Assembly (NCBI GenBank): GCA_963575745.1
Contig: CAUYUJ010020749.1
Span: forward strand, 581,640 to 645,639
DNA: 64,000 nt
Direction: 5' to 3'
Origin: Prorocentrum cordatum
Lineage: Eukaryota; Sar; Dinophyceae; Prorocentrales; Prorocentraceae
In this document: positions 32,402-43,319 of the stretch, piece by piece
How positions within the stretch are numbered: the first letter of the stretch is position 1
Layout of the letters: the number at the start of each line of letters is the position of its first letter
Made by a program: the position numbers and the translations under genes
Notes under the pieces: model-generated
Told to the model about the DNA's origin: nothing
Seen by the model: only the letters and a program-made list of their open reading frames with translations
The model's database searches: none

Positions 32402-33591
32402 GATATAGGATATCTAGATATCCTTATCTTATCCTTCTTCCTCCTTCCTCCCTCCTCTCCTCCTCCTCAGGCATCCTCCTGATTTCCCAACCTACTTTCT
32501 ATGGTTTATGGTATATGGTCCTCCTTATCCTGGTCCTGCATTCCGTCCTTACTTCCATCTTCCATCCTTCCTTCCGTCCTTCTTTCCGTGACATGCTGCC
32601 ACCATGTTCCTCTTTCTTCTCCCTCTCAGCCCGACTCAGCTGGGCTGAGTCGGGCCTTCCCTCATCATCCTTCCCCCTGACTCCTCCTGACTCCTCCTCC
32701 TCCTCCTCCGACTCCTCCTCCTCCTCCTCTTCCTCCTCCTCCTCCCTCCTTTTCCCCCCCCCTCACCATCCTCCCCCCTTGCACCCGCTCGCACAGAGGG
32801 CAGGCCGCCTGGAAGACGAGGGGGCGGAGGTGAGGGTGGGGGAGGGCGGGGTGGGGTGGGGAAGGACCGAAGAGGTGAGGAGGAGGACGACGAGGTGGAG
32901 ATGGAGGAGAGGGAGGAGAAGGAGGAGGAGAAGAGGAGGTCAGAGGAGGAGGAGTCGAGGAGAGCCCGAGCCGGAGCCGGAACGAGGAAGAGGATGAAGC
33001 GGAAGAGGATGCCAGGATGAAGCGGAAGAGGAAGATGGAGCGGAAGAGGATGAAGCGGATGAAGCTGCCGCAAGCTGCCGCAGGAGTCCGCAGGAGTCGC
33101 AGGAGGAGGGGGAGAGGAAGGAGGGAGGGAGCACGGAGCACAGAGGAGATGAGAGGAGAGAGGAGAGAGAGGAGAGAGAGCCTCTCTGTCCTCTCAGAGG
33201 GGAGGGAGCTGGGAGAGGGGGGAGGAGGGGGCTGGGGGGGGAGGACGGAAGGCCGGAGAGGGGGGAGGGGCAGGGGCGGCGGAGGGGGGAGGAGAAAAAA
33301 CGATTTCGTCTCAGTGCCCCAGCAGGCGGCACTGGCACCCTGGGGTGCGGCACCCTCCTCCCGCCACTCGCAGCGAGTGGCTCAGCTCCGCAGGGCTGCG
33401 GCCCTGCGGCCCGTGGTGGGCGCACGCTGGCGGCGCCGACCCCTGCTGCTCATCGCTCAGCCTGCTCAGCTTGCTGAGCGTCGTCAGGAGCCGTCGGCGA
33501 CGGCGACGGCGACGCCCTTTCTCATCTCGTCGATGCGGGTGCGCAGCTTCTTGGGCAGGTAAACTTTGAACTCCTTGGCCTGTTTCAGAAA
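32402..33591. repeat. TCC/GGA low complexity with clustered short palindromes
   Basis: CTCCT runs (32690-32765) and GGA/GAGG runs (32880-33290). A perfect hairpin GCCCGACTCAGC/GCTGAGTCGGGC lies at about 32629-32656. Around 33355-33400 are GCCACTCGCAGCGAGTGGC and CCGCAGGGCTGCGGCCCTGC plus GG, both self-complementary. No gene is supported. Confidence 0.7.
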
Positions 33592-34513
33592 CTAGGTGAC
33601 CTCTCCGGTCTTCTTCTTCTGGACGATCAGCATTCCGCTCCTAGCGGCGATCTGCAACCTCACCTTCGTCCTCGTCTTGGTGGCGTCCTCGATCGCATCG
33701 TTGTAGGTTTTGATATGCTTGGCGTCTGCGCTCGTCCCTGAAAAAGCCGAGACGAGCTTCTCCAGACGCTTCGTGCCACCTCCGTCCGAGCCTGCGTTCA
33801 CCTTCAGGAACATCATCATCTCAGATCGACCCGAGCACGCGATAAGCTTCTCGGCAGTCTCGGGGTCGCCCATGCCGTCGATGACTTCGCTGAGGTTCTC
33901 CAGGAGGAGCGACTCCACCGCCTTGCAGTCCTCAAGGGTCGCGCGGAGTCCACCTGGCGCCCCCGTTCGCCACGCCTTAAAACCACATTGGGGCCACGGC
34001 CCAGACTTGGTTTCAGGGCATAGCCATCATCGGGGAGGCCTGGACAGACCCCATATGACCCTGGTCCTGTGACAACTGCGACACAGAAAGGTCAGCCTGC
34101 ACGCAGATCGTCTTGACCACTGCATCCTGCCGCGCCGTCAAACTCTTGACCGCCGCGTCCTCGGCCTCGCCGAAGTTCCCGGGGCTCGTCTTGAAACTCT
34201 GGATCTCTGCATTGGCACTCGTGAACTTCTCCAAGAAGGGCGCCTCGCGAGCGAAGCTGAATGTCTGGTTATCCGGGAACGCCTTGCTCTTGCCCTCCGC
34301 CAGGCACTCAACCATCTTCTTGACAGCTGGCAGGATGGCAGCGCACATCTGAAGGCACGGTTCGTTCAGAGATTCGCTCTTGACTCCCAGCTTGTTCGCG
34401 ACTGGGGTGGGGACTTGGTGTTGTGGATGTGACCCCCCCCAGGGTCCATGGGCCATCCGCACGCTGAAGGCTCCACCCTTTCGGAGGGCCTCCTGCTCTG
34501 CAATCTCAACCAC
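33592..34513 (-). CDS. Unknown lineage-specific protein, two coding pieces
   Basis: The piece at 34013-34513 contains LQMCAAILPAVKKMVECLAE and FSFAREAPFLEKFTSANAEI. The piece at 33592-33918 contains LENLSEVIDGMGDPETAEKL and ends GMLIVQKKKTGEVT. A frame opening CPETKSGPWPQCGFKAW (about 34014-33950) joins the second piece without a stop, so a one-base slip or a short intron near 34015 links them. The protein is helical with scattered Cys. No ATG lies at the 5' end, so an upstream exon is expected, perhaps the gene at 35753-36202. Function unknown. Confidence 0.5.
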
Positions 34514-35168
34514 AAAAGGGGGCGGAGGGAGGATAAGGGAAGAACGGAAGGAGAAAAAGAAGGAGGATGAGGGAGGAGTATCAGGAATGATGATAAATAA
34601 GGAGGATCAGGGAGGATGAGACGGAATGAGGATAGCGTTCCCGTTTTTCTCTCGTCAGTTAGCGTTATTTTTTATGTTGGCCTTTATCGTTTTGCTATAA
34701 GTGTGTAGTTTCGCGTTGTGTCTCGGTTGTTGGTGTTGTTGTTGCTGTTGTTGTTGTTGCTGTTGTTGTTGTTGTTGTTGTTGTTGTTGCTCGTGTTCGT
34801 GATCGTGCTCGTGCTCGTGTTTGTTGTAGGTGTTGCCGCAGTTGCAATCGCAAAAGGGTAGTGGAGGTAGTGGGGGTAGTAGCAGTAGTAGCAGGGGCAG
34901 TAGAAGTAGTAGAGGTAGTAGGGTTCCTAGAAGTAGGTCGAGCGGGTAGTGTCAGCATAGCCGCAGGGTAGTAGAAGTTATGAGTCGTATGTGTAGTATG
35001 CGTAGTATGCGTAGTATGCGTAGTATGCGTAGTAGTAGTAGTAGTAGTAGTAGCAGCAGTAGTAGCAGTAGTAGCAGTAGTAGCAGCAGCAGCAGTAGTA
35101 GTAGTAGTAGTAGCAGCAGCAGCAGCAGTAGCAGTAGCGGTAGCAGTAGCAGTAGCAGTAGTAGTAGT

Positions 35169-35214
<46 letters not shown>

Positions 35215-35518
35215 GGAGGAGGAGGAGGATCAGAACGCACCTTGCGGTAAAGCAAAAACGGTGACGCGACCGCTATTTGGGAAAAAGAGCGCCCAGCGCA
35301 CATTCTTCCAAAAAGTGGTCGCCGAATCGCGGGCGGACCCAGGCCGATCCTGCTGCTCGAGAATCGAGAAGGACGAGGAGGAGGAGGAGGAGGAGGAGGA
35401 GGAGGATGAGGAGGAGGAGGAGGAGGAGGAGTCAAGTACAAGTACAAGTACAAGTACAAGTACAAGTACAAGTACAAGTACAAGTACAAGTACAAGTAGT
35501 ATAATTAGGAGGGTATAA

Positions 35519-35563
<45 letters not shown>

Positions 35564-35752
35564 GAGGAGGAGGAGGAGGAGGAGTGCGTGGGGGTCAGTC
35601 GGCGTACTGCCGTAAGGCATCTATCATGAACATCTCTCAATGAGCAGCCCCCCACGCACACCGCAAGCATAGTTTTTCCCCAAGGTGGCACCGCCGCCAG
35701 CCGCCACCAATTGATTCGAACGAGCAGTTTATCCAGCCCCTAGCCTAGAAGT
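34514..35752. repeat. Microsatellite cluster: TGT, AGT/AGC, AAGTAC and GGA repeats
   Basis: (TTG)n at about 34728-34790, AGT/AGC triplets at 35030-35215, GGA at 35368-35430, the hexamer AAGTAC at 35434-35497, AGT again at 35519-35563 and GGA to 35584. Single-copy sequence fills 35240-35365 and 35585-35752 without coding signal. Confidence 0.93.
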
Positions 35753-36202
35753 TTAGATGTGGGCGCTGGTGGTTCGCTTCTGGAGCCACACGCCGCACGG
35801 GTGATTCTTGTAGCGACGCTTCGGCGCAGGCTTCACTAGTTTACCATTCTTCACCTGCTTACTTACCCTTACATTTCGTCTTGAAAGGACAGGCTCACTG
35901 AACAGATCGGAACGATACTTGCTCGCCACTACGGTCGGCTTGCTCTTGTTGTGTTTGTTCTCGTCGTCGTCGTCGCTGTCGCTGGCGATGATGATCGGTC
36001 TCGGCGCACGCGACCGTACCGCCCGTATATTGGCCGTCACTGTCGGTGCGGATGGTTTTGCCCGAAGCTTCGCCACATGTTTTTGCTTTGCCCGTTCGTG
36101 CTCTGCCCTAATCGCTTCAACTTCTCCTGGAAGGTAATCCCATATCGACGAATGGCTGAATATGTCGATCTTCGCAAACTCATCACCCCCGGATGCCGCC
36201 AT
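35753..36202 (-). CDS. Unknown basic protein, 149 codons
   Basis: ATG at 36202 opens MAASGGDEFAKIDIFSHSSI, then WDYLPGEVEAIRAEHERAKQ, a helical segment. An acidic Ser/Asp run (ASDSDDDDENKHNKSKP) and a Lys/Arg-rich C terminus (KLVKPAPKRRYKNHPCGVWL) follow. The stop at 35753 could be intronic, because the tail looks as if it leads into a zinc-binding or DNA-binding region typical of longer dinoflagellate proteins. The extended frame upstream to 36340 lacks protein character. No spliced-leader relic is seen. Confidence 0.5.
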   Translation of the reverse strand: MAASGGDEFAKIDIFSHSSIWDYLPGEVEAIRAEHERAKQKHVAKLRAKPSAPTVTANIRAVRSRAPRPIIIASDSDDDDENKHNKSKPTVVASKYRSDLFSEPVLSRRNVRVSKQVKNGKLVKPAPKRRYKNHPCGVWLQKRTTSAHI

Positions 36203-36915
36203 CAGCCCTAACACGCGGGACGGGCGCCCACTATAGAGGCCGTGGCAGAGGCGTCTTGGGCCTCCAGAACTACACAACGGGCAAGGGAAGACAAGGGGGA
36301 GGTTGAAGTAGAAGGGGGAGGAGGATGCATGATTCCACAAATAGTGCTTGCACGTATGGGCTCTTACTTAGCCATAAATAGCTCACGCAGCCGCATTGCT
36401 ATAACTCACTGTTTGGGGCCCACGTTGTCTTTTTGAGCAAGTTGCATGTTCATGAGCCGCGGCCACAGCAGTAGTCACATATCTTCGGATGGCCCTCGAG
36501 GCGTGCTCTAGCAAAGAGCCCTCGAGGAGATAAAAACACAACTGGCCCTCGAAGATGAGAGCCAGGTGTCAAGAGTCAGAGCACCTCTCTAGACGGCCTG
36601 GGACTTACTTTACACTACGTAATCTGTAAACAGTAAATGCCCGTCGCACGCCTTGATTGCTTGTTGCTTGATGGCTAGATGTGGATCCTCCCTCCTCCCT
36701 CCCTCATCCTTGATTCATCCTCCCTCCCTCGTCCTCCCTCCACGAAAACTGCAAAACTGCAAGACAAGAAGCGAGCTGACAGCCTGCTCCCAAGCTGAAA
36801 TCCCAAACCGTAACAATGGTACGGTTCCTCGCTGCATGCCCCTCAAAGCTTTAGTCTTTCTGGTTCACAGCTCTGGTCTCCAGGCTGGCTCACGGCTCCG
36901 GTGGTTGGCCTCCCC
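36203..36915. other. No supported gene
   Basis: Contains three near-copies of GGCCCTCGA-type words at 36490-36560 and CTCCCT runs at 36688-36745. Nothing coding. Confidence 0.5.
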
Positions 36916-39900
36916 CTAACGAAGCAGGTGTTTCGGACCAACCTTGGGGCCTTTACCCTTGCCCTGTCCCTTGCCTTTGCCCTTGCCCTTGCCCTTCGGA
37001 TTGGTACTCACCTGCTCAGATATATCATCCCTGCTCGCTGCCTGTGGGCCGATATCGCCATCGTGAGCGTGCTTCCAGTTCGTCTTTGGCACGAGCGCGT
37101 AGAAGGTTACGTCCACCGTCTCCGTCTTCAACGCCAGCGCATCGTTGTAGGTGAACTTCATCTTGGCCGACTGGCTAACGCACGTGAAGTTGGTCTCGGA
37201 CTCCTGAACTTGCTGAGAGACCTCTGGTTTCGCCTTCGCCTTTGCTTTCGCCTTCGGCGCCGGCTTGTGAGGAACATGCCAGGCCGTAGAACCAACAACT
37301 GCGTCCGCAGCAGGCGGCGCGAGGTAGAACGTCTGATCGAACGCAGTGCAGATCGGAAGCGCATTCTTCGACGGCACCCTGGATATGTCACCGGTGAAGA
37401 CAATGCGCATCGTGGTCGGCATGGGCGTCTTGACGAACAGGGTGTTCGGATCAGGATTCGGATCGCTGTGCATGATGCCGATGTGGTCTAACTTGGCTTC
37501 TGGCTTGATTATGAACTCCTCCTTGACTCTGCGCACGAACTGCTCCATCTTGCCCTTGTTCTTTTCCGCCTCTTCCACCGGGTCGGCTGTAGCGGGGATG
37601 CCCATAATAGCTCCACTGTAAATGAACGCCATGAGCTGAGTCATGAAGCAAGCCACGACTGGCGCCTCGACCTTTCCATCAAGAGTGACCTCGCTCCTCT
37701 GACTGCAGATGCTGTGAAACTTCTCGTATTTATCTTCATTGTCGGCATTGGGATCCTTAGCCTTTGCCGCCATGGACTCGTCCTTCTTCTCTACCTGGGT
37801 TGCTGATGCTGGCTGCGGCGATGCCAACATTGGCGCCCCTGCATGGGCGGTGTTCAGGATGCTCTCGATGTAAGGGTCGACGGCGCGAACAACCTCAACG
37901 GGAACCGCCTTGGTTGGGTCGGAGCCGCAAGCCTTCGCCAACAACTTGGACCAGTAGTCAGCCCAGGAGGTGAAATTATCCTGCATGGTGTCTGCAGCAA
38001 TCGTCTTGCTCATGTCCCCGGTGAGCAACGTCGATACCACCGTGTCGCAGTCAATCTTAGTCATCTTGTCGTGGCCGCAGCCGAGACGCTTGAGCATCAA
38101 TAGGTTCCACTTTGTCCTGACCCCAATGAACAAGTCGAGGGGCTCAAAACCTTCGAACAGGCCCTTGCTCAACGTGACAACCTTATCGCTCGCAGGATCA
38201 GCGGAGCCCGAGCTCCCATCTTCATGCATTATGGTCGCAATCATGGTGCCTGCGCTGATCAAGTCCGCGGGCACTGCATTGTACACGACAGGAGCAGTGA
38301 GTCTGAACAGGTCCTGCAAGCTGGTTATGTTGTCGCCAGCTTTCACAACCTGCATGGGGAAGCAACCGATTTACATTCTCCACCGAAAGACCAGGGTCAA
38401 GAGGACGAGGATTTGGAGATGGAGGGGGAGCAGGAGGGAGAGAAGGAGGAGGAGGAGGAGGAGGTGGAGGAGGAGGAGGAGGAGGAGGAGGAGGAGGAGG
38501 GAGAGAAGGAGGGGGAGGAGGAGGAGCAGGAGGCAGGGGAGGAGGAGGAGGAGGAGGAGGAGGAGGAGGAGGAAGAAGGGGAGGAGCAGGAGGAAGGGGA
38601 GGAGGGTGCAAAGCATTTGCTGTCCCGGACGACCTCCATCAGCTCCGCGAACATATTCTGGAACGCTGGGCACAGCGCAGTGGAAGAGGAGGTCAGGTCG
38701 TTGGCCCTCATGAAGGCGACTCCCTTGTTGACCGTGGCAAGAGAGAGTACTTTTCCCAGTCGCAGCTCGATCGAAGACTTCGGGCGCGTCGATGCTGCAC
38801 CTGAATCGGTCTGGTCCAGCCTGTCCATCATGCTCTTGAGGATATCGTCGGATGATGCAGCCCCGTCGAGCCCGATATCAACCTGGAGCGCGCGCAGGTT
38901 TGTCCTGACCAGCTCCTCCTTCGCGCTCCTGCGGACGTGGCTCCAACCCGTCTGCATTTTACCATTGATCATGATCTCCGTCTTCAAGAAGAACTCGATG
39001 GCCTGGCGAAACGCCTTCCGCATAGAATTTATGATGATATCGTCCCCGATGCTTGCCGTCCCCATCTGGCATGCCTTCATTACAACGCTGCCAACGCACT
39101 GCATCACGTCGTGCACCCACAACTTAGGCGTTCCACTGGACGTAACATTACTGTCGAAGTCGCCTGCCTCGGCACTGTCCAGAATCTCATTGAGACCCTC
39201 ATTGGCACCAGACCTCCTCTGCTTCTTTTTGGGCGGCTTGATGCCCGCAGCCGATCCGCTTTTTTGGGGAAGGTAGAGCACAGAGCCACCCATTGGGTAT
39301 TCTAGGTCATCCAGGGTTTTTGACTTGCAGACGCTGTCCAAGAGGAACGGAACGAACTCCGTAGCACCATTCACGAGAGGGACCGTGGCCGTCAAACACT
39401 CAAAGAAGAACCACTTAAGGAGCTCAGGCTGGATGGTCTTGGTGAACTTCTCGCGGTAGAGGATGCACTTCAAGTAGTGGGCGTGGTTCACGGACGCCTT
39501 GTTGGAAAACCCGTTGCGAGAGAAATCGCATTGGGTCTCCAGTAGGTCCAACCACGCACTGAGCTGGCCGTTCGTTTCGAGCTGGGTGTACACAGATTTG
39601 GCATTGTCGTAATCTTCCCATTGGGCATACTCGTCAGAGTAGTTTCTCAGTATGTAGTCCACGTACAGCTTCTCGTACCTGTATGGCCCAGCTTTGGGGC
39701 AGCTGTGCACCGTGATCGAATGGATCCGGCAGTGCGAGCGCCAGCCCGCGCGCGCTTCTGCAACGGCCCGGTAGACTTCAGCGAGCGTGGTCGCTTGACC
39801 CGAATGCCAGTTGTTGTGATTCTTCTTGAGAAACGTAATGTCCTCATCAGACATATTGCTTGATAAGATCAATGTGTTGGAGACTCCGCTGGCCATCAAA

Positions 39901-40328
39901 GCCTGACAGTGCTTGTTGTTGGGTTTCTCGGCGATCGCGTCGTAGATGGCATCGAAGAGGGTCCCGCCTCCGATTGCCTCGTACTCCATCTTGTCCGGAA
40001 AGCACTCCTTGCCCGCCGGGGGGATCAGGATAAGCGTGCCTCGACAATCCTCCAGCACGCCATGTTGCCAGATCCCAAGCTTGTACTTGTTGACCGTCTG
40101 GTCCAACCTCCTCCTGTTCAAGCGGTGGCGCGTGACCAGCCGCTCTCCTTTCGGGCCGAATAGCTTCACGGTTTTCCCACGCTTCACAGTATGCATTCTG
40201 AGAATGCTATTCCATTTCTGGGCAGTGCCGCACCCCTGCTGATCATCATCCGAGCCTGTGGCGTCTAAGGAGTCGACGGGCGCTGGCTCTGCTGGGGCTG
40301 GCGGCTGCGGCACCTCATTAGACTCCAT
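36916..40328 (-). CDS. Unknown two-exon protein, 1050 codons
   Basis: Exon 1 runs 40328-38610 (573 codons from ATG MESNEVPQPP). Exon 2 runs 38349-36916 (477 codons plus stop). The 260-bp intron between begins GC and ends AG, keeps phase 0 (...RDSKCF|VVKAGDNI), and is mostly (GGA)n. No known domain is recognised. Residues about 65-165 hold KRGKTVKLFGPKGERLVTRH, KYKLGIWQHGVLEDCRGTLI and LMASGVSNTLILSSNMSDED. Exon 2 has helical segments and a C terminus of Lys-Gly repeats that would bind nucleic acid. A decayed spliced-leader relic lies at 40407-40427, so the gene was probably once re-inserted from mRNA. A truncated paralogue stands immediately upstream (40920-41465). Confidence 0.75.
38350..38609 (-). 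other. GC-AG intron made of GGA/TCC microsatellite
   Basis: On the minus strand the intron starts GCACCCTCC and ends CCCCATGCAG. About 200 of its 260 bases are TCC-type repeats. GC-AG introns are normal in dinoflagellates. Confidence 0.75.
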
Positions 40329-40406
40329 CACTGCCAATTCCAAGTGAGATAGTTCCGAAAGGGCTGGTCCAGATAGCTCACGAGAAAGACTGTATAAGCA
40401 AAGCAC

Positions 40407-40427
40407 CTTAAGCACAAATGGCTATGG
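40407..40427 (-). other. Decayed spliced-leader relic
   Basis: The minus strand reads CCATAGCCATTTGTGCTTAA then G, matching the DinoSL body in 17 of 21 positions. It lies about 80 nt before the ATG of the 36916-40328 gene, in sense orientation. Confidence 0.7.
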
Positions 40428-40919
40428 AGGGAGGAGAAGGGATAATGAGGGGCAAGGGAGGGCCAGAGGCGTGCTAATATACAGTATTTCTAGTTCGCGC
40501 GCGCGTGGCAGCCCCTGGGCCCTGGAGGTCCCCGGTCGAAAGGTAGTGGCAAATCCTTGTGGGTTTTGCGAGGTTTTACAACCGAGCTGAGTTGGCTTCA
40601 GCAACGTGGCCACTGACCGCTCCTGATCTATGGGGGCAGAGATATCTCTGGAAGGCATTGTAGGGGGGATTGGGCCGCTCAGATGTCGAGGCCCTGCTGT
40701 ATGTTCTATTGTAAATGGTGATGGGTGGTGGTGATGTTGTTTTGTTGTTGTTGTTTATGATGGTTGTGGTGATGATGATATTGTTTGATGTCCTTTATGT
40801 TCTATGGTGAATGTCCTTTAATGATGCGATGGTGATGGTGATGTTGTTTTCGTCGCACTGCCCTTTACTTACTCTCGGCTCGGCAACGCTCCTGCTCGGC
40901 AACGCTCCTGCTGCATACT
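40428..40919. other. No supported gene
   Basis: TTGTTG and TGATGG patches at about 40715-40840. The sequence CAACGCTCCTGCTCGGCAAC near 40886 is a short direct repeat. Nothing coding. Confidence 0.5.
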
Positions 40920-41465
40920 TCAGGAGGTGAGCTTGTGCAGCGGGAATGGCAAGCTAAACAAGCGGACAAACGTGACGTCATCGTCAGGGATGCTGCTTGA
41001 TAAGATCACCGTGTTCTTGACTCCTTCGGCCATCAAAGCCTGACAGTGCTCGTTCGATGGGTCCTCGTTGATTGCTTCGTAGATAGCGTCGAAGAAGTTC
41101 CCGCCCTTGATCACCGCGTACCTCTTCAGCGGGTCCGTTTTCGAGTCTGAGCGGTCCACTTCGGCCGCTCGGGGAACCAGGATAAGTGACGATCGGCAAT
41201 CCTCCAAGACACCATGCTGCAAGATCCCCATCTTTACCTGCATCACTGCCTGGTCGCTCCTCTTGTTGTTCAAGGGGTGGCGCGTCACCAGACGCTCCCG
41301 GCTTGGGCCATACAGGCCAACCGCTTGCCCACGCGCCAGGACGTTCGCACTGAGAATACGTTGCCACCTATCTGCAATGAGCTCCCCTGATGCTGAAGGG
41401 AGCGCAAGATCAGGGTGAATCGAGTGCAACGCAGCTTGAGACTCATCGTCGGATGAGGCATCCAT
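40920..41465 (-). pseudogene. Truncated tandem paralogue of the 36916-40328 gene
   Basis: 181 codons from ATG MDASSDDESQ. Residues about 40-165 match the start of the neighbouring gene: LYGPSRERLVTRHPLNNKRS, VKMGILQHGVLEDCRSSLIL, FFDAIYEAINEDPSNEHCQA and MAEGVKNTVILSSSIPDDD against the corresponding segments there. The match stops at DVTFV, where the neighbour continues for another 850 residues and this copy reads a short unrelated tail to a stop. It is either a 5'-only duplicate or a gene whose later exons were lost. A shared spliced-leader variant lies before it. Confidence 0.75.
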
Positions 41466-41533
41466 GATTGTCGGCGAGATGCGAGGGCTGTGAACAGGTA
41501 TAGCGTACACAGAGAGAGTGCCTGACAGCTTTC

Positions 41534-41559
41534 CGAGCACAAATGGCTTAGGCTACGGC
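41534..41559 (-). other. Spliced-leader relic with insertion
   Basis: The minus strand reads CCGTAG, CCTA, then AGCCATTTGTGCTCGG. It shares the TTTGTG variant with the relic at 40407-40427 where the consensus has TTTTGG, and has about 6 extra bases inside. This suggests that the relic was duplicated with the gene. Confidence 0.5.
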
Positions 41560-41786
41560 CCAAGCATGTGTAAGATTGTGGTGCAATACTAACGATGAGG
41601 TATGCTATTGAGGCATGTCTGAGATAAGCTGATTATATTATCCAGCTGGTTGCAATGGTTCATGTGCTGGTGGTGGTGGTATTGGTGTTTGGTGGTGTTG
41701 ATGTTGATGTTGATAACGATGAGTTGTTGATTGTTATTGACGATGAAACATATGTTGATGGCGATGATGTGTTTTTTGGCAGCTGT

Positions 41787-43274
41787 CTAACGCCTGAGGC
41801 GTTTGGAGGACAATGCGGATGCTATAGCTGAGAGAGCCCGGAACTCGTGCAAGCGAGCTCCCTCGTCAATGGTCTCTGCTTGCATCAGAAACCACAAGAG
41901 CGCGCAGCCGACTGACGGAAGGCTCATGCCGTCACCAGCTTGTTCATATATTAAATGGCGTGATCGTTCTGGCAAGTCGAAGTCGGAGCGCTGCTGGCAA
42001 AACGATGTTGTCTCTCCAAATTGGCTCATGGAAGCGTTGACCACATGCGTATTCGTGGCGAGAGTCTCGCTCGGCGTCAACCATCTTTTATGCTTAAGGG
42101 AGTAGAGCGGAAAACTCTTTTTGATCACGCAGTGCAACGTGTCTTTGCCAGCGTTGCACATGTTAACAGCATCGGGATCGTTCATCAGACTGGCAACGAA
42201 ATCATCGCCTTTGCGCATGTACTTTCTCAGACGTTCAAGCTCACTCACCAGCAGGACGGCTTCGAAGCCGTCTGCGAACTCTTGGTTGTCATGAACGCCC
42301 GCACGCCTTGCAGCCCAGCTCCTTTCCATTTCGATCTCCTCCGCAGTCCCTATCGTCAACAGGTCTCTCCATGATGCCACCAACCGGCGATGAAACATCT
42401 GCACGAAGGCATCATCCCATGGGATCAGAGCCTGGCTTAATTGATGGTGAACATAGTCCCGATGAAGCAAGACCGCGTAGCGGCGTTCACGCTCTGCGAA
42501 TTGCCCAAACTGCACAGCATTCAGCACTACAGATTGAATAATATATATATCGCCCAACACGGCGTGAAATATCTCGTACGCAAAGCCCGGAACATTCTCG
42601 TGCAGCACAAAAGGTTCTTGCAACCTCAATCGCATAGCCACCCACACAATGAATGCCAGCACTGTTGGCCCAGAGGCGTGGCGCCTTGACCCCAACTGAC
42701 TCCATGCCACACATGGAGTTCCAGCGACATGAATAGAACACTTGGGCGCAGTACAATGTTTATTGTGCAACGTGCAACGGGCAGATGGAAGCACTAGTTT
42801 GTTCCATCTGTCTCTCTCAAAAAACATCTTGGCCAATTGTGGGTAGGATGCTGTCGCTGCAATCGTCCGCAAGCTGTCCCGGTTGAGAAGTGGGATGAAG
42901 TCCGTGACGTCTTGGTATATATGAGCTAGAGGATGTTTCAACATCTTCAACTCGTTCCGGCTCTCGTCGAACCATTCGCATGCCCACACATTTGTCGGTG
43001 TAGCGGGCTTGCTATCGCCTTGACTGTAGAAGTGGTTGAGACCGCAAGCGATTGCATCAAGTGCATTCTCTGCCCCTCCAGTCCCACTAAACGTTGTAGA
43101 TACGGTACACCGCCCAAGTTTTTTCTGTATCGCATCAATGGCGCGTTGGCCTTTCCAGCGAAATATCACAGCCAAATTGTGTTCAACCCATCTATACGCA
43201 TCACGTAATGATGTAACTGTTGGCGTTTCTTGCGGTTGTAGCATACAGAGCTTCACGATGAGCAGAGTCAACAT
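41787..43274 (-). CDS. C5 cytosine DNA methyltransferase-like protein (DNMT-B)
   Basis: 495 codons in one exon, unbroken. Motif I is TFSGTGGAENAL (residues 61-72), binding S-adenosylmethionine. VWACEWFDES (97-105) is motif II. HVAGTPCVAWSQLG (182-195) is motif IV with catalytic Cys188 (nt 42713-42711). LHENVPGF (224-231) is motif VI. FAERERRYAVLL (259-270) is motif VIII. EQAGDGMSLPSVGCALLWFL near residue 455-475 resembles motif X. The order and spacing fit the family. The target-recognition region between VIII and X is long and unlike any I know. No chromatin-reader domain is attached. A spliced-leader relic ends 9 nt before the ATG, marking a processed retrogene. Sequence specificity cannot be inferred. 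Confidence 0.85.
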   Translation of the reverse strand: MLTLLIVKLCMLQPQETPTVTSLRDAYRWVEHNLAVIFRWKGQRAIDAIQKKLGRCTVSTTFSGTGGAENALDAIACGLNHFYSQGDSKPATPTNVWACEWFDESRNELKMLKHPLAHIYQDVTDFIPLLNRDSLRTIAATASYPQLAKMFFERDRWNKLVLPSARCTLHNKHCTAPKCSIHVAGTPCVAWSQLGSRRHASGPTVLAFIVWVAMRLRLQEPFVLHENVPGFAYEIFHAVLGDIYIIQSVVLNAVQFGQFAERERRYAVLLHRDYVHHQLSQALIPWDDAFVQMFHRRLVASWRDLLTIGTAEEIEMERSWAARRAGVHDNQEFADGFEAVLLVSELERLRKYMRKGDDFVASLMNDPDAVNMCNAGKDTLHCVIKKSFPLYSLKHKRWLTPSETLATNTHVVNASMSQFGETTSFCQQRSDFDLPERSRHLIYEQAGDGMSLPSVGCALLWFLMQAETIDEGARLHEFRALSAIASALSSKRLRR

Positions 43275-43282
43275 GCAGAATG

Positions 43283-43303
43283 CTTGAACCAGAGTAGCTG
43301 CGG
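43283..43303 (-). other. Decayed spliced-leader relic at the DNMT-B start
   Basis: The minus strand reads CCGCAGCTACTCTGGTTCAA then G, 16 of 21 matches to DinoSL. All five differences are transitions (T/C). The base before it is G, allowed at the variable first position. The ATG follows after 8 nt. Confidence 0.65.
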
Positions 43304-43319
43304 CAGACCGGCCCCCTGA

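Noticed and set aside
35434-35497. AAGTAC hexamer run as telomere-like repeat
   Set aside because: It does not match TTTAGGG-type telomere repeats and is embedded among other microsatellites.
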